The notes under the pieces are model-generated. The model did no database searches. It was not told the origin of the DNA and was given only the letters and a program-made list of their open reading frames with translations. Position numbers and translations under genes: made by a program. Below, in pieces: positions 1 to 8,773 of a stretch of DNA of 64,000 bases. Positions within the stretch are counted from its first letter, which is position 1; each line of letters opens with the position of its first letter. The stretch covers positions 2,444,624 to 2,508,623 of the forward strand of contig NZ_CM001977.1 of NCBI RefSeq assembly GCF_000406165.1, in the 5' to 3' direction. This stretch comes from Dickeya zeae NCPPB 2538 (GTDB lineage Bacteria > Pseudomonadota > Gammaproteobacteria > Enterobacterales > Enterobacteriaceae).

Positions 1-671
1 ATGTCACCCTTGATTGTCAATCCGGCGAAACGCTGGTATTGCTCGGCCCCAGTGGGGCTGGCAAAAGTTCATTATTACGGGTACTGAACCTGTTGGAAAC
101 GCCTCGCTCCGGCACCCTGAGCATCGGCGGTACGACGTTTGATTTTAGCCAGACACCCGGTGAGAACGCGATCCGAGAACTGCGCCGCAATGTCGGCATG
201 GTGTTCCAGCAGTATAATTTGTGGCCACATCTTACTGTGCAGCAAAATCTGGTCGAAGCCCCCTGCCGCGTACTGGGCCTCAACCGTCAGGAAGCACATA
301 CCCGGGCGGAAAAACTGTTGAGCCGCCTGCGACTGAGCGACTTTGCCGACCGCTACCCGCTTCACCTTTCGGGTGGCCAGCAGCAGCGCGTTGCCATTGC
401 CCGCGCGCTAATGATGGAACCGCAGGTACTCTTGTTTGACGAACCGACTGCGGCCCTCGACCCGGAAATCACCGCTCAGGTGGTGAGTATCATTAAAGAA
501 TTGAGCGAAACCGGTATTACTCAGGTCATCGTCACCCATGAAGTCGATTTCGCACGTAAAACCGCCAGCCGCGTGGTGTATATGGAAAATGGCCGCATTG
601 TGGAACATGGCGACGCCTCACACTTTTCCCAACCACAAACGCCCGAGTTTGCTGGCTATTTATCTCACTGA
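1..671 (+). CDS. artP: Arginine ABC transporter ATP-binding protein ArtP (5'-truncated)
   Basis: This is the ATPase that powers periplasmic arginine import with the ArtQM membrane pair. The gene is cut by the window edge; the frame is already open at base 3 and about 20 N-terminal residues of the usual 242 are missing. Visible motifs in order are Walker A (GPSGAGKSS), Q-loop (FQQYNLWP), the ABC signature LSGGQQQR, Walker B (LLFDEPTAALDPE) and the switch histidine in VTHE. The C-terminus YLSH matches the E. coli protein as I remember it. It is followed after 17 bases by the binding-protein gene, then artQ and artM, which is the E. coli artPIQM order. The family assignment is secure. Confidence 0.97.
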   Translation, partial: VTLDCQSGETLVLLGPSGAGKSSLLRVLNLLETPRSGTLSIGGTTFDFSQTPGENAIRELRRNVGMVFQQYNLWPHLTVQQNLVEAPCRVLGLNRQEAHTRAEKLLSRLRLSDFADRYPLHLSGGQQQRVAIARALMMEPQVLLFDEPTAALDPEITAQVVSIIKELSETGITQVIVTHEVDFARKTASRVVYMENGRIVEHGDASHFSQPQTPEFAGYLSH

Positions 672-688
672 TAGATAAGGATAATAAC

Positions 689-1420
689 ATGAAAAAACTG
701 CTCGTTGCCGCCCTGCTCGGCGGCTTAAGTCTTTCCGCTGGCGCAGCTGAGACCATTCGTTTTGCCACGGAAGCCTCCTACCCTCCGTTTGAGTCGGTAG
801 ACGCCAGCAACCAGATCGTCGGTTTTGATATCGATCTTGCTAACGCACTGTGTAAACAGATTCAGGCTACCTGTACCTTCAGCAATCAGGCATTCGATAG
901 TCTGATCCCGGGCCTGAAATTCCGTCGCTACGATGCGGTCATCGCCGGTATGGACATCACCCCGGAACGCCAGCAGCAGGTGTCATTTACCCAGCCGTAC
1001 TATGAGAACTCAGCGCTGTTCATCGCTCAGAAAGACAAACTGGCTGATATCGCCGCGCTCAAAGGCAAACGCGTCGGCGTGCAGAATGGCACCACACACC
1101 AGAAATACCTGCTGGATAAGCATAAAGACATCACCGTTGTGCCGTATGACAGCTACCAGAATGCTGTGCTGGATCTGAAAAATGGTCGTCTGGACGCCGT
1201 CTTTGGTGACACTGCCGTTGTGAACGAGTGGCTGAAAGAGAACCCGAACCTGGCATCTGTTGGCACTAAAGTGACCGATAAAGACTACTTTGGCATCGGT
1301 TTGGGTATTGCGGTTCGCCAGAACAATGATGAGCTGGTGAAAAAATTCAACGATGCGCTGAACAACATCAAGCAGGATGGCACCTACCAGACCATCTACA
1401 AGAAATGGTTCCAGCAGTAA
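689..1420 (+). CDS. artI: Arginine ABC transporter periplasmic binding protein (ArtI position)
   Basis: A 243-residue family-3 solute-binding protein that captures an amino acid, expected to be arginine or a related basic residue, in the periplasm and delivers it to ArtQM. A lipid-free signal peptide is visible (MKKLLVAALL, small-residue cleavage region near AGAA at residues 18-21). It is followed by the typical start of the mature domain, TIRFATEASYPPFE. The ATG has a purine-rich leader (TAAGGATAATAAC). It is very similar to the second binding protein at 3099-3833. The name artI is given because it sits between artP and artQ, as in E. coli; the ligand is inferred from this context. Confidence 0.93.
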   Translation: MKKLLVAALLGGLSLSAGAAETIRFATEASYPPFESVDASNQIVGFDIDLANALCKQIQATCTFSNQAFDSLIPGLKFRRYDAVIAGMDITPERQQQVSFTQPYYENSALFIAQKDKLADIAALKGKRVGVQNGTTHQKYLLDKHKDITVVPYDSYQNAVLDLKNGRLDAVFGDTAVVNEWLKENPNLASVGTKVTDKDYFGIGLGIAVRQNNDELVKKFNDALNNIKQDGTYQTIYKKWFQQ

Positions 1421-1435
1421 TCCGATAGAAAATCA

Positions 1436-2152
1436 ATGATTGAATTTCAACCTCTAGCAAGCGCCGCCGGGATGACCGTCGGCCTTGCCGTTTGCGCTCT
1501 GGTGCTCGGGCTGCTGCTGGCTATGCTGTTTGCCCTGTGGGAAACCGCACGCTGGAAAGTTATCAGTGCCTGCGGCACTGCCGTCGTCACGTTACTGCGC
1601 GGTTTACCAGAAATCCTGGTGGTGCTGTTTATCTATTTCGGCTCATCGCAATTGATGCTGATGCTGTCAGATGGCTTTACACTCAATCTCGGTGTGGTAC
1701 AGATCCCCGTTAAGCTGGCGATAGATAACTTTGAAGTCAGCCCGTTTCTGTGTGGCGTAATTGCCTTGTCGCTGCTGTATGCCGCTTATGCGTCGCAAAC
1801 GCTGCGTGGCGCGCTGAAAGCGGTGCCACAAGGGCAATGGGAGTCTGGTCAGGCACTGGGCATGAGCAAAGGCGTAATTTTCCGCCGCCTGATCATGCCA
1901 CAGATGTGGCGTCATGCCCTGCCCGGATTAGGCAACCAGTGGCTGGTGCTGCTCAAAGACACCGCGCTGGTTTCGCTTATCAGCGTTAATGACCTGATGC
2001 TGCAAACCAAAAGTATCGCCACCCGCACGCAGGAACCCTTTACCTGGTACATGATTGCAGCCGCTATCTATCTGGCGATTACGCTGTTAAGCCAGGTGAT
2101 CCTGAAGAAAATTGAAACACGCGCCACACGCTTTGAACGGAGGCCGTCCTGA
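1436..2152 (+). CDS. artQ: Arginine ABC transporter permease ArtQ
   Basis: A 238-residue inner-membrane permease of the His/Glu/Gln/Arg (HEQRo) type. About five hydrophobic segments are visible. The cytoplasmic EAA-type loop that docks on ArtP appears as ALGMSKGVIFRRLIMPQ in the second half. It pairs with ArtM to form the translocation channel. The TGA stop and the artM ATG share one base (TGATG at 2150-2154), so translation of the two subunits is probably coupled. The gene begins 15 bases after the binding-protein gene within the art operon. Confidence 0.95.
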   Translation: MIEFQPLASAAGMTVGLAVCALVLGLLLAMLFALWETARWKVISACGTAVVTLLRGLPEILVVLFIYFGSSQLMLMLSDGFTLNLGVVQIPVKLAIDNFEVSPFLCGVIALSLLYAAYASQTLRGALKAVPQGQWESGQALGMSKGVIFRRLIMPQMWRHALPGLGNQWLVLLKDTALVSLISVNDLMLQTKSIATRTQEPFTWYMIAAAIYLAITLLSQVILKKIETRATRFERRPS

Positions 2153-2823
2153 TGCTGGGTTACATTCCCGAACTGCTTAAAGGGTTGCACACCAGTCTGA
2201 TGCTGACGCTAGCGTCGTTACTGCTGGCGTTAGTGCTCTCGCTAGTGCTGACGGTGATTCTGACGCTAAAAACCCCGGTACTGTCCGTTCTGGCTAAAGG
2301 CTATATCACCTTATTTACCGGTACCCCGCTGCTGGTGCAGATATTCCTGATTTATTACGGTCCGGGTCAGTTTGAGTCCATTCGCCATATAGACTGGCTA
2401 TGGAATCTGTTATCGCAGCCGTGGTTGTGTGCGGTCAGCGCGCTGGCATTGAACAGCGCCGCGTATACCACACAGCTGTTTTATGGTGCCGTACGGGCGA
2501 TTCCACCCGGCCAATGGCAGTCTTGCGCCGCGCTGGGGATGAATCAGCGCCAGACGCTGCGTATCCTGCTGCCGTTTGCGTTTAAACGCGCACTCTCCTC
2601 GTATTCCAACGAAGTGGTGTTGGTGTTCAAGGGAACCTCGCTGGCTTACACCATTACCCTGATGGAAGTGATGGGTTACGGCCAGTTGCTGTATGGTCGC
2701 ACTTACGATGTATTGGTGTTTGGCGCGGCAGGCATCGTCTATCTGTGCGTCAATGGCCTGCTGACGCTATTGATGCGCCTGATCGAACGACGCGCACTGC
2801 GGTTTGAACAACGCAACACCTGA
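2152..2823 (+). CDS. artM: Arginine ABC transporter permease ArtM
   Basis: A 223-residue partner permease of ArtQ in the same HEQRo family. Hydrophobic segments begin at once (LLKGLHTSLMLTLASLLLALVLSLV). The EAA-type docking loop is ALGMNQRQTLRILLPFA at about residues 126-142. It is the last gene of the artPIQM unit, overlaps artQ by one base and is followed by a strong intrinsic terminator at 2855-2881. Length and ending (LRFEQRNT) agree with the E. coli family. Confidence 0.95.
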   Translation: MLGYIPELLKGLHTSLMLTLASLLLALVLSLVLTVILTLKTPVLSVLAKGYITLFTGTPLLVQIFLIYYGPGQFESIRHIDWLWNLLSQPWLCAVSALALNSAAYTTQLFYGAVRAIPPGQWQSCAALGMNQRQTLRILLPFAFKRALSSYSNEVVLVFKGTSLAYTITLMEVMGYGQLLYGRTYDVLVFGAAGIVYLCVNGLLTLLMRLIERRALRFEQRNT

Positions 2824-2854
2824 ATCATCAGCTAACATAACGTAATAACTGATT

Positions 2855-2881
2855 ACGCCAGCGTTTACGCTGGCGTTTTTT
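2855..2881 (+). terminator. Intrinsic terminator of the artPIQM operon
   Basis: A perfect 10-bp stem (ACGCCAGCGT / ACGCTGGCGT, 2855-2864 and 2867-2876) with a very short loop is followed by a T-run. It lies 31 bases after the artM stop. It separates the operon from artJ, which must therefore have its own promoter. Confidence 0.9.
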
Positions 2882-2988
2882 ATGCACGAAGCACATCCCT
2901 GTCAGGAAAAACCCAACGTAAATTATGCTTTATTTTTACTCAGATTAGCCCCTGATTGTGGCACCCAAGCCAGTAACACGCAAAATAG

Positions 2989-3027
2989 AATGAATTTATA
3001 GTCATATTATTTGCATATAAATACATT
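2989..3027 (+). promoter_or_regulatory. Paired ARG boxes (ArgR operator) upstream of artJ
   Basis: Two 18-bp sites fit the ArgR consensus (wnTGAATwwwwATTCAnw). Box 1 is 2989-3006 (TGAAT-TTAT-AGTCA core, 9 of 10 arm positions). Box 2 is 3010-3027 (TGCAT-ATAA-ATACA core, 8 of 10). They are 3 bp apart, the spacing known for ArgR hexamer operators. Arginine-dependent repression of artJ by ArgR is therefore inferred. Confidence 0.82.
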
Positions 3028-3050
3028 TAATGGCATGGTATCGGCATCCT

Positions 3051-3073
3051 TACCAACGGTTATTATGTTGGTA
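3051..3073. repeat. Inverted repeat in the artJ leader/promoter
   Basis: A 7-bp inverted repeat TACCAAC ... GTTGGTA (3051-3057 and 3067-3073) with a 9-base spacer lies 26 bases upstream of the artJ start. It may be a leader hairpin or an operator. Nothing else supports a role. Confidence 0.4.
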
Positions 3074-3098
3074 TATATAAAATAATCTGGAGTACCCC

Positions 3099-3833
3099 AT
3101 GAAAAAACTTATTCTTGCCGCACTGCTGGCCAGCACCACCTTTAGCACACTGGCAACAGAAACCATTCGTTTTGCTGCATCAGCTACCTATCCCCCCTTC
3201 GAATCACTGGATGCCAACAACCAGATCGTCGGGTTTGATATCGACCTCGCCAATGCGCTGTGTAAACAATTACAGGCGACCTGTAGCTTCACCAATCAGG
3301 CATTTGACAGCCTGATTCCGGCGCTGAAATTCCGTCGGTACGACGCGATCATTTCCGGTATGGATATCACCCCAGAACGCAGCAAACAGGTGGCGTTTAC
3401 CCAGCCTTACTATGCTAACTCGGCTATCGTCATCGCCCAGAAAGGTAAGTTCCATTCGCTGGCTGACCTGAAGGGTAAGCGTATTGGGATGGAAAATGGG
3501 ACAACCCACCAGAAATTCCTGCAGGAAAAACACCCGGAAGTGCAAACCGTTCCGTACGACAGCTATCAGAATGCGCTGATCGACCTGAAAAACGGCCGCC
3601 TTGATGGCGTATTCGGCGATACTGCTGTGGTCAACGAATGGCTGAAAAACAATCCGGATTTAGCCACCGTCGGCGAGAAGATCACTGATTCAGCCTATTT
3701 CGGCATAGGGTTAGGCATTGCCGTTCGCCCGGATAATCAGGCGTTACTAGAAAAACTGAACGGTGCGCTGAATGCCATCAAGGCCAATGGCACCTACAAA
3801 GCCATCAACGACAAGTGGTTCCCGCAGCAATAA
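3099..3833 (+). CDS. artJ: Arginine-binding periplasmic protein ArtJ
   Basis: A 244-residue periplasmic binding protein, paralogous to the protein at 689-1420, with conserved stretches such as FESLDANNQIVGFDIDLANALCKQ. Its signal peptide is MKKLILAALLASTTFSTLA. In E. coli the stand-alone ArtJ binds L-arginine with high specificity and feeds the ArtPQM transporter; the same is inferred here. It has a clear Shine-Dalgarno (CTGGAG) before the ATG and its own promoter region with two ARG boxes. This explains why it is a separate transcription unit placed after the terminator of artPIQM. Confidence 0.95.
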   Translation: MKKLILAALLASTTFSTLATETIRFAASATYPPFESLDANNQIVGFDIDLANALCKQLQATCSFTNQAFDSLIPALKFRRYDAIISGMDITPERSKQVAFTQPYYANSAIVIAQKGKFHSLADLKGKRIGMENGTTHQKFLQEKHPEVQTVPYDSYQNALIDLKNGRLDGVFGDTAVVNEWLKNNPDLATVGEKITDSAYFGIGLGIAVRPDNQALLEKLNGALNAIKANGTYKAINDKWFPQQ

Positions 3834-3847
3834 AATATGTGACCTTC

Positions 3848-3873
3848 ACGCTGCCGGTGGCTGCCGGCAGCGT
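3848..3873. other. Stem-loop downstream of artJ
   Basis: A perfect 10-bp stem (ACGCTGCCGG / CCGGCAGCGT) with a 6-base loop lies between the convergent artJ and rlmC genes. Neither side has a T-tract, so it may be a transcript-stabilising end or a Rho-assisted terminator rather than a classical intrinsic terminator. Confidence 0.6.
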
Positions 3874-3956
3874 ACTGAGGAAAAAACGGTGGAGAGTGGA
3901 AGGACTAAAGGCAACGATTACATCTGCAAACGCCCATCACTGACGTATCTCCCGGA

Positions 3957-5087
3957 TTAGACACGCCGTTGTAGCAATGTCAGCACCTCATAATGCGCGG
4001 TATGCGGGAACATATCGAACAGCTGCACCTGCTGTATCTGGTAGGCAGGCAAGCGTGCAATATCTTTCGCCATACTTTCGGCATTACAACTGGAATACAA
4101 CAGATACGGCGGTGCCATGCGGCTCAGGTAGTCGCACAGTTCAGCACCAATCCCCCGCCGCGGTGGGTTAACGATCACCAGATCCGGCGTCTGCATTTCG
4201 CCAACCGCAAAGCGGGTGGAATCAAGCGCGGCAAAGCTGACATTCTCAAGCCCCAGTTGTGTCGCCGAGTGTTGCGCACAGGCAATCGCCTCTGGGCTGA
4301 TTTCAATACCAGTAAGCGACCTATCCGACCCGGCGCAATGCAAACCGAATCCACCCACGCCACAAAAGAGATCCCACAGGCTGCGTATCGGTAACGTCGA
4401 CACCCACTGGCGTGCCGTGTCATACAATGCGGCGGCAACCACCGGGTTAGTCTGGAAGAAACTTTGCGGTCGAATATACAGCGGCACCTGATTAAAGCGC
4501 TCTTCCAACGCCTGCGCTGGCGTCAGCGGAATCTCCTGATCCCCTTCCAGTATCGCCTGATGAACAGGTTGAATATTCGCCGATATCACCGTCAACTGCG
4601 GCAACTGCTGCTGTAACCACGGTAATGCAGCGCGCAGTTGTGCCAGTTTCGTTTCGGAACGTAAAACCAGCCGCAACATAAAACAACCGCTCAGGGTACT
4701 TTGCGTCAGCAGCAGGTATTTCAGCTCTCCCCGACGCCGGGCGACGTTATAAGGCGTCAATCCTGCCCGGGCAATAAAGACTTTTAACACGCTAAATACC
4801 GGCGCAAAACTCTCGGGATAGAGCGGACAGTCACACAGATCTACCGTCGAACCGTCACGGTGCAACATCCCCAATAGCGGACGTTCCACGCTGCCGCTAA
4901 CCACCATCTTGGCTTTATTGCGAAACGCAGTCTGTGCCGAGGTGACTGGCGTCAGCCAGCGTTGAACCGGATGATCGGCCAGCAGCGTCGACAAATGCTG
5001 TTGCTTATCGATGATCTGCTGCGGGTAGTCGGTTTCCAACCATTGGCAGGAACGGCACGAACCGTCGTTATAGCGGGAACATTGCAT
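3957..5087 (-). CDS. rlmC: 23S rRNA (uracil-747-C5)-methyltransferase RlmC
   Basis: An SAM-dependent RNA m5U methyltransferase of the TrmA/RlmD family that modifies U747 of 23S rRNA. The N-terminus carries the iron-sulphur cluster cysteines (MQCSRYNDGSCRSCQW, plus Cys in VDLCDCPLYP). The methyltransferase domain has DLFCGVGGFGLHCAG and NPPRRGIG, and the catalytic cysteine is in YSSCNAESMAKDI. The start is set at the ATG at 5085-5087, because the E. coli protein begins MQC; an upstream in-frame TTG at 5117 would add 10 residues. It is formerly rumB/ybjF and, as in E. coli, lies between the art genes and ybjO. Confidence 0.95.
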   Translation of the reverse strand: MQCSRYNDGSCRSCQWLETDYPQQIIDKQQHLSTLLADHPVQRWLTPVTSAQTAFRNKAKMVVSGSVERPLLGMLHRDGSTVDLCDCPLYPESFAPVFSVLKVFIARAGLTPYNVARRRGELKYLLLTQSTLSGCFMLRLVLRSETKLAQLRAALPWLQQQLPQLTVISANIQPVHQAILEGDQEIPLTPAQALEERFNQVPLYIRPQSFFQTNPVVAAALYDTARQWVSTLPIRSLWDLFCGVGGFGLHCAGSDRSLTGIEISPEAIACAQHSATQLGLENVSFAALDSTRFAVGEMQTPDLVIVNPPRRGIGAELCDYLSRMAPPYLLYSSCNAESMAKDIARLPAYQIQQVQLFDMFPHTAHYEVLTLLQRRV

Positions 5088-5151
5088 GGAAAATCTGACA
5101 TCTGTCGTTAACATCAAGGGGGGCCGATTGTATCACCCCCACGCGGGAAAG

Positions 5152-5688
5152 TTAGGGATGACGAGTAAAAAAACGCTGGCTGCGCCGGGGCAGGAACAGC
5201 AGCAAAATCAGCAGAAAATCCGGCAGTCGCTGCATCAACAAATGGTGAAGAATTTCACCGACGCCGTCGCCACTGACGTGAAAAATCGGTGGCAAAAACT
5301 CCACTAACGACGCCGTTAGCATATACACTGTGACCAGACACTGGGTTATCAGAAAACACCAACGCCCCCAGTTAAGCCCGCTGAGAACCGCGAACCCACA
5401 GCGGATTTCAAGGCATACCACCAGCAGGGCCGCCAGCAACACCAGCGTACTGTCCCACTGCTTTGCGCTACTGCTAAGCCAGCCACCAAAGCCGCTCCAC
5501 CCCAGTTCACTGATGGTCAGGACGATACCCAAACACCGGGTGGCGATAATCGCCCATCCCGCCACCATCACCGCGACAGGTGCGAATACGCCACGCTGTA
5601 GCAGTTCCCGTTTGCCGTACAGTATGATTGCATTCCCCCTGAAATGACCACGCCACCAAAAGTATGGCGGCGTGGTGAGAATTGGCAA
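5152..5688 (-). CDS. ybjO: Inner membrane protein YbjO
   Basis: A small DUF2593-type inner-membrane protein of unknown function. Four hydrophobic segments are visible (about residues 35-57, 80-102, 106-131 and 154-166). The C-terminus LMQRLPDFLLILLLFLP resembles the E. coli YbjO ending as I remember it. The start is uncertain: the only conventional in-frame option upstream of the conserved part is a TTG at 5688, which lies inside a hairpin region. The real start may be a rare codon nearer 5625. The gene sits directly downstream of potI and upstream of rlmC, as in E. coli. Confidence 0.8.
   Translation of the reverse strand: MPILTTPPYFWWRGHFRGNAIILYGKRELLQRGVFAPVAVMVAGWAIIATRCLGIVLTISELGWSGFGGWLSSSAKQWDSTLVLLAALLVVCLEIRCGFAVLSGLNWGRWCFLITQCLVTVYMLTASLVEFLPPIFHVSGDGVGEILHHLLMQRLPDFLLILLLFLPRRSQRFFTRHP
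5646..5675 (-). other. Stem-loop between potI and ybjO
   Basis: An inverted repeat (ACCACGCC near 5646-5653 with GGCGTGGT near 5668-5675) lies 40 bases after the potI stop and overlaps the putative ybjO start. Without a T-run it is more likely an mRNA-stability element or partial attenuator than a full terminator. If it folds, it would affect ybjO initiation. Confidence 0.5.
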
Positions 5689-5712
5689 GTTCAGGAGGAA
5701 AGCAAAATGCTG

Positions 5713-6558
5713 TCAGCCGCGCCTCGCTTTTTGCAAATCACGCTGGCGCTGCTTTTCCGCCCGAGCCATAAACCACCAGGCAATCAAACCGATAATGCCT
5801 ACCACCAACAATATCAGAGATGCCAGTGCGTTAATCTGCGGGTTAACGCCCATTCTTACGCTGGAAAACACCAGCATCGGCAGGGTCGTAGCACCGGGGC
5901 CGGAAACAAAGCTGGCAATTACCAGATCATCCAGCGACAGGGTAAAGGCCAGCAACCAGCCAGACACCAGTGCCGGAGCAATCATCGGTACGGTAATGAT
6001 GAAAAAGACCTTCAGCGGTGTTGCGCCTAAATCCATTGCCGCTTCTTCAATCGAATGATCCAACTCACGCAAGCGGGCACTGATCACCACGGTGACATAC
6101 GCCGAACAGAAAGTGACGTGCGCCAGCCAAATGGTCAGCATTCCGCGCTCTGCAGGCCAGCCAATGGCTTGCGCCAGCGACACAAACAGCAGTAATAACG
6201 ACAACCCGGTGATGACGTCCGGCATCACCAGCGGTGCGGTCAGCATAAACGCAAACCCGTTAGAACCGCGGAAATTGCCAAAACGCACCATCACCACCGC
6301 CGCCAGCGTACCCAATACCACCGCCATGGTCGCCGAGGCCGCCGCGATAGTCAGGCTCAGCGCCACCGCGCTTATCATGGCTGAATCTTCAAACAGCGCG
6401 CTGTACCACTGGGTAGACCACCCGGCCCACACCGTCACCAGTCGGGAACTGTTGAAGGAATAGATAACCAGCATCAGCATCGGGGCATACAGAAAACTGT
6501 ATCCCAGCACCAAAATCAGCGTCCGCCACGGTGAACGCACAACCGGTAAATTATTCAT
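5713..6558 (-). CDS. potI: Putrescine ABC transporter permease PotI
   Basis: A 281-residue inner-membrane permease forming the PotH-PotI channel of the putrescine-specific importer PotFGHI. It has about six hydrophobic segments and the conserved cytoplasmic EAA loop EEAAMDLGATPLKVFFIITVP. The ATG overlaps the potH stop by four bases (ATGA at 6555-6558), so translation is coupled. Length equals that of the E. coli protein. It is the last gene of the pot operon read on this strand. Confidence 0.96.
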   Translation of the reverse strand: MNNLPVVRSPWRTLILVLGYSFLYAPMLMLVIYSFNSSRLVTVWAGWSTQWYSALFEDSAMISAVALSLTIAAASATMAVVLGTLAAVVMVRFGNFRGSNGFAFMLTAPLVMPDVITGLSLLLLFVSLAQAIGWPAERGMLTIWLAHVTFCSAYVTVVISARLRELDHSIEEAAMDLGATPLKVFFIITVPMIAPALVSGWLLAFTLSLDDLVIASFVSGPGATTLPMLVFSSVRMGVNPQINALASLILLVVGIIGLIAWWFMARAEKQRQRDLQKARRG

Positions 6559-7514
6559 GCCTGATCCTCCGCGACTTTATTCTGGTGCTTGTGGAACCAG
6601 ATGATCGGAATAATCAGCAGGAACAGCATCACCATCGCTACCGCCGACGCGACCGGCCAGTCACGATTATTGAAAAACTCCTGCCACAGAATACGGCCAA
6701 TCATGATGCTATCTGGCCCACCTAACAGCTCAGGGATCACGTATTCCCCTACTGTCGGGATAAACACCAGCATCGACCCGGCAATAATGCCGCCTTTGGT
6801 CAGCGGCACAATGACGCTAAAGAAGGTTTTGACCGGCCGAGCCCCCAAATCCAGCGAGGCTTCCACCAGCGAATAATCCAGTCGGGTCAGCGCGGTATAA
6901 ATCGGTAAGATCATAAACGGCAAATACGAATAAACCACGCCGATATACACGGCCAGATTGGTGTGCAAAATCACCAGTGGCTGATCGATGACCCCAAGCC
7001 AAAGCAGGAAATTATTCAGGATACCGTTATCTTTCAAAATCCCCATCCACGCATACACGCGGATCAGGAACGAAGTCCACGATGGCAGGATCACCAACAG
7101 CAGCAGAATGTTGCGGGTAGACGGCTTACTGTGTGCTACCGCCCAGGCCATCGGATACCCGACCACCAGACAACACAACGTAGAGACCGCCGCGACTTTC
7201 AGCGATTGCAGGTAAGCATCGATATATAACGGATCAGACAACAATTGCAGGTAGTTGCCGATATTCAGGCTGATTTGCAGCCGATCTTCCGCCCACGTGA
7301 TCAGATCCGTATACGGCGGCACCGTACGCGCCATTTCGGCAAAACTGATCTTGAAGACGATCAGAAACGGCAGCATAAACAGGCATAACAGCCATAGATA
7401 AGGCAGTGCGATCACCAGTTTACGGCCATGCGCCAGACGCAGCCGCGCCAGCGTCGCACGCAACGGGCTCATCGGCTGGCCCGGCGGTTCATGTTGTTCA
7501 GATAACATCGCCAT
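6555..7514 (-). CDS. potH: Putrescine ABC transporter permease PotH
   Basis: A 319-residue permease partner of PotI. The N-terminal cytoplasmic stretch is followed by a first membrane segment (VIALPYLWLLCLFMLPFLIVF). The EAA loop VEASLDLGARPVKTFFSVIVP lies near residue 230. The start at 7514 is preceded by GGGAGAAG at good spacing; a second in-frame ATG lies two codons downstream. It is placed between potG and potI as in E. coli. Confidence 0.96.
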   Translation of the reverse strand: MAMLSEQHEPPGQPMSPLRATLARLRLAHGRKLVIALPYLWLLCLFMLPFLIVFKISFAEMARTVPPYTDLITWAEDRLQISLNIGNYLQLLSDPLYIDAYLQSLKVAAVSTLCCLVVGYPMAWAVAHSKPSTRNILLLLVILPSWTSFLIRVYAWMGILKDNGILNNFLLWLGVIDQPLVILHTNLAVYIGVVYSYLPFMILPIYTALTRLDYSLVEASLDLGARPVKTFFSVIVPLTKGGIIAGSMLVFIPTVGEYVIPELLGGPDSIMIGRILWQEFFNNRDWPVASAVAMVMLFLLIIPIIWFHKHQNKVAEDQA

Positions 7515-7529
7515 TTGCGTCTTCTCCCG

Positions 7530-8657
7530 TTATACCGTCAACACCACGCAACTGTCCGCATCCCAGCACAGGCGCACTTCATCTCCCCAGGTGGGCGAGC
7601 CTTTGCGGAAACGGTCGGCGTTTTGTAACTGGGCACTGATCGTCTGCCCACTGGTTAACCGGACATGGTAAATAGAGAGGTCACCCAAATAGGCGATGTG
7701 CACCACCTCGCCCACGGCAAAGTTACATCCATCTGCCGGGACATCGTCGCACAACATGATTTTTTCCGGGCGCAGCGCAATATAAACCGGCACGCCATCC
7801 ACCACGGATACATCAGAATTAACCTTCAACGGATGCACCAACCCCGGGCTTTGCACAATAAGCGCATCGTCCTGACGCTCTTTCAACAGCCCTTCGAACA
7901 TATTGACTGAACCGATGAATTCAGCGCTAAAGCGCGTATTCGGGTTTTCGTATATTTCTTCCGGCTCGCCAATCTGCACAAATTTGCCGCGATTCATGAT
8001 AGCGATACGGCCTGCCATGGTCATGGCTTCTTCCTGATCGTGGGTCACCATCACGCAGGTCACCCCCACCCGTTCCAGAATGTCGACCACTTCCAGTTGC
8101 ATGCGATCGCGCAATTTCTTATCCAGTGCGCCCATCGGTTCGTCCAGCAACAGCAATTTCGGACGTTTCGCCAGACTGCGCGCCAGCGCCACACGCTGAC
8201 GCTGACCACCAGAAAGTTGATGCGGTTTGCGCCCGGCGAATTCCTGCATGTGCACCAGCGTCAGCATCTCTTCGACGCGATCGTTGATTTCACCGCGCGA
8301 TAACTTGTCCTGCTTCAGGCCGAAAGCGATATTTTTCTCCACCGTCATGTGCGGAAATAAGGCATAGGACTGAAACATCATGTTGATCGGGCGCTGGTAA
8401 GGCGGCACCAAAGACAGGTCCTGTCCATCCAACACAATTTGTCCCTGGGTAGGCTGCTCAAAACCCGCCAGCATACGCAGCAGTGTGGATTTACCACACC
8501 CTGAAGCCCCCAACAGGGCGAAAATTTCGCCTTTATAGATGGTCAGGCTGACGTCATCAACCGCAAACTGACCATCATACGCTTTGGTCAGGTTGCGCAC
8601 TTCCAGCAACGGCGTGGCCGCTTTCTGGGGTTTGGGGCGGGGGATCGCTTCGTTCAC
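7530..8657 (-). CDS. potG: Putrescine ABC transporter ATP-binding protein PotG
   Basis: A 375-residue ATPase of the spermidine/putrescine class that energises PotHI. It shows Walker A (GASGCGKST), Q-loop (FQSYALFPHMT), LSGGQRQR, Walker B (LLLLDEPMGALD) and VTHDQEEA, followed by a C-terminal TOBE-type domain after about residue 250. The start codon is GTG (8655-8657) with GGAGAG upstream. Its start at MNEAIPRP parallels E. coli PotG. It is separated from potF by 116 bases that contain a stem-loop. Confidence 0.96.
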   Translation of the reverse strand: MNEAIPRPKPQKAATPLLEVRNLTKAYDGQFAVDDVSLTIYKGEIFALLGASGCGKSTLLRMLAGFEQPTQGQIVLDGQDLSLVPPYQRPINMMFQSYALFPHMTVEKNIAFGLKQDKLSRGEINDRVEEMLTLVHMQEFAGRKPHQLSGGQRQRVALARSLAKRPKLLLLDEPMGALDKKLRDRMQLEVVDILERVGVTCVMVTHDQEEAMTMAGRIAIMNRGKFVQIGEPEEIYENPNTRFSAEFIGSVNMFEGLLKERQDDALIVQSPGLVHPLKVNSDVSVVDGVPVYIALRPEKIMLCDDVPADGCNFAVGEVVHIAYLGDLSIYHVRLTSGQTISAQLQNADRFRKGSPTWGDEVRLCWDADSCVVLTV

Positions 8658-8722
8658 TTAATTTGCTCTCCGGCAAAAGCAGAACAAAATCGCAGCCACA
8701 TGACTGCGACACAAATAGCACA

Positions 8723-8746
8723 AACAGGCGGGGTAAGCCGCCTGTT
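8723..8746 (-). other. Stem-loop between potF and potG
   Basis: A perfect 9-bp stem (AACAGGCGG / CCGCCTGTT) with a 6-base loop lies just after the potF stop and lacks a T-run. Such structures often protect the upstream binding-protein message from 3' decay, giving more PotF than PotGHI. That role is inferred from position only. Confidence 0.6.
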
Positions 8747-8773
8747 GCATGAAAGTGGAGTCAAGGACAGCGG

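Noticed and set aside
5672..6058. Plus-strand frame with a very strong Shine-Dalgarno (AGGAGG before ATG at 5707) opposite potI
   Set aside because: It is antisense to the conserved potI C-terminus and its translation resembles nothing; the Shine-Dalgarno match is probably chance.
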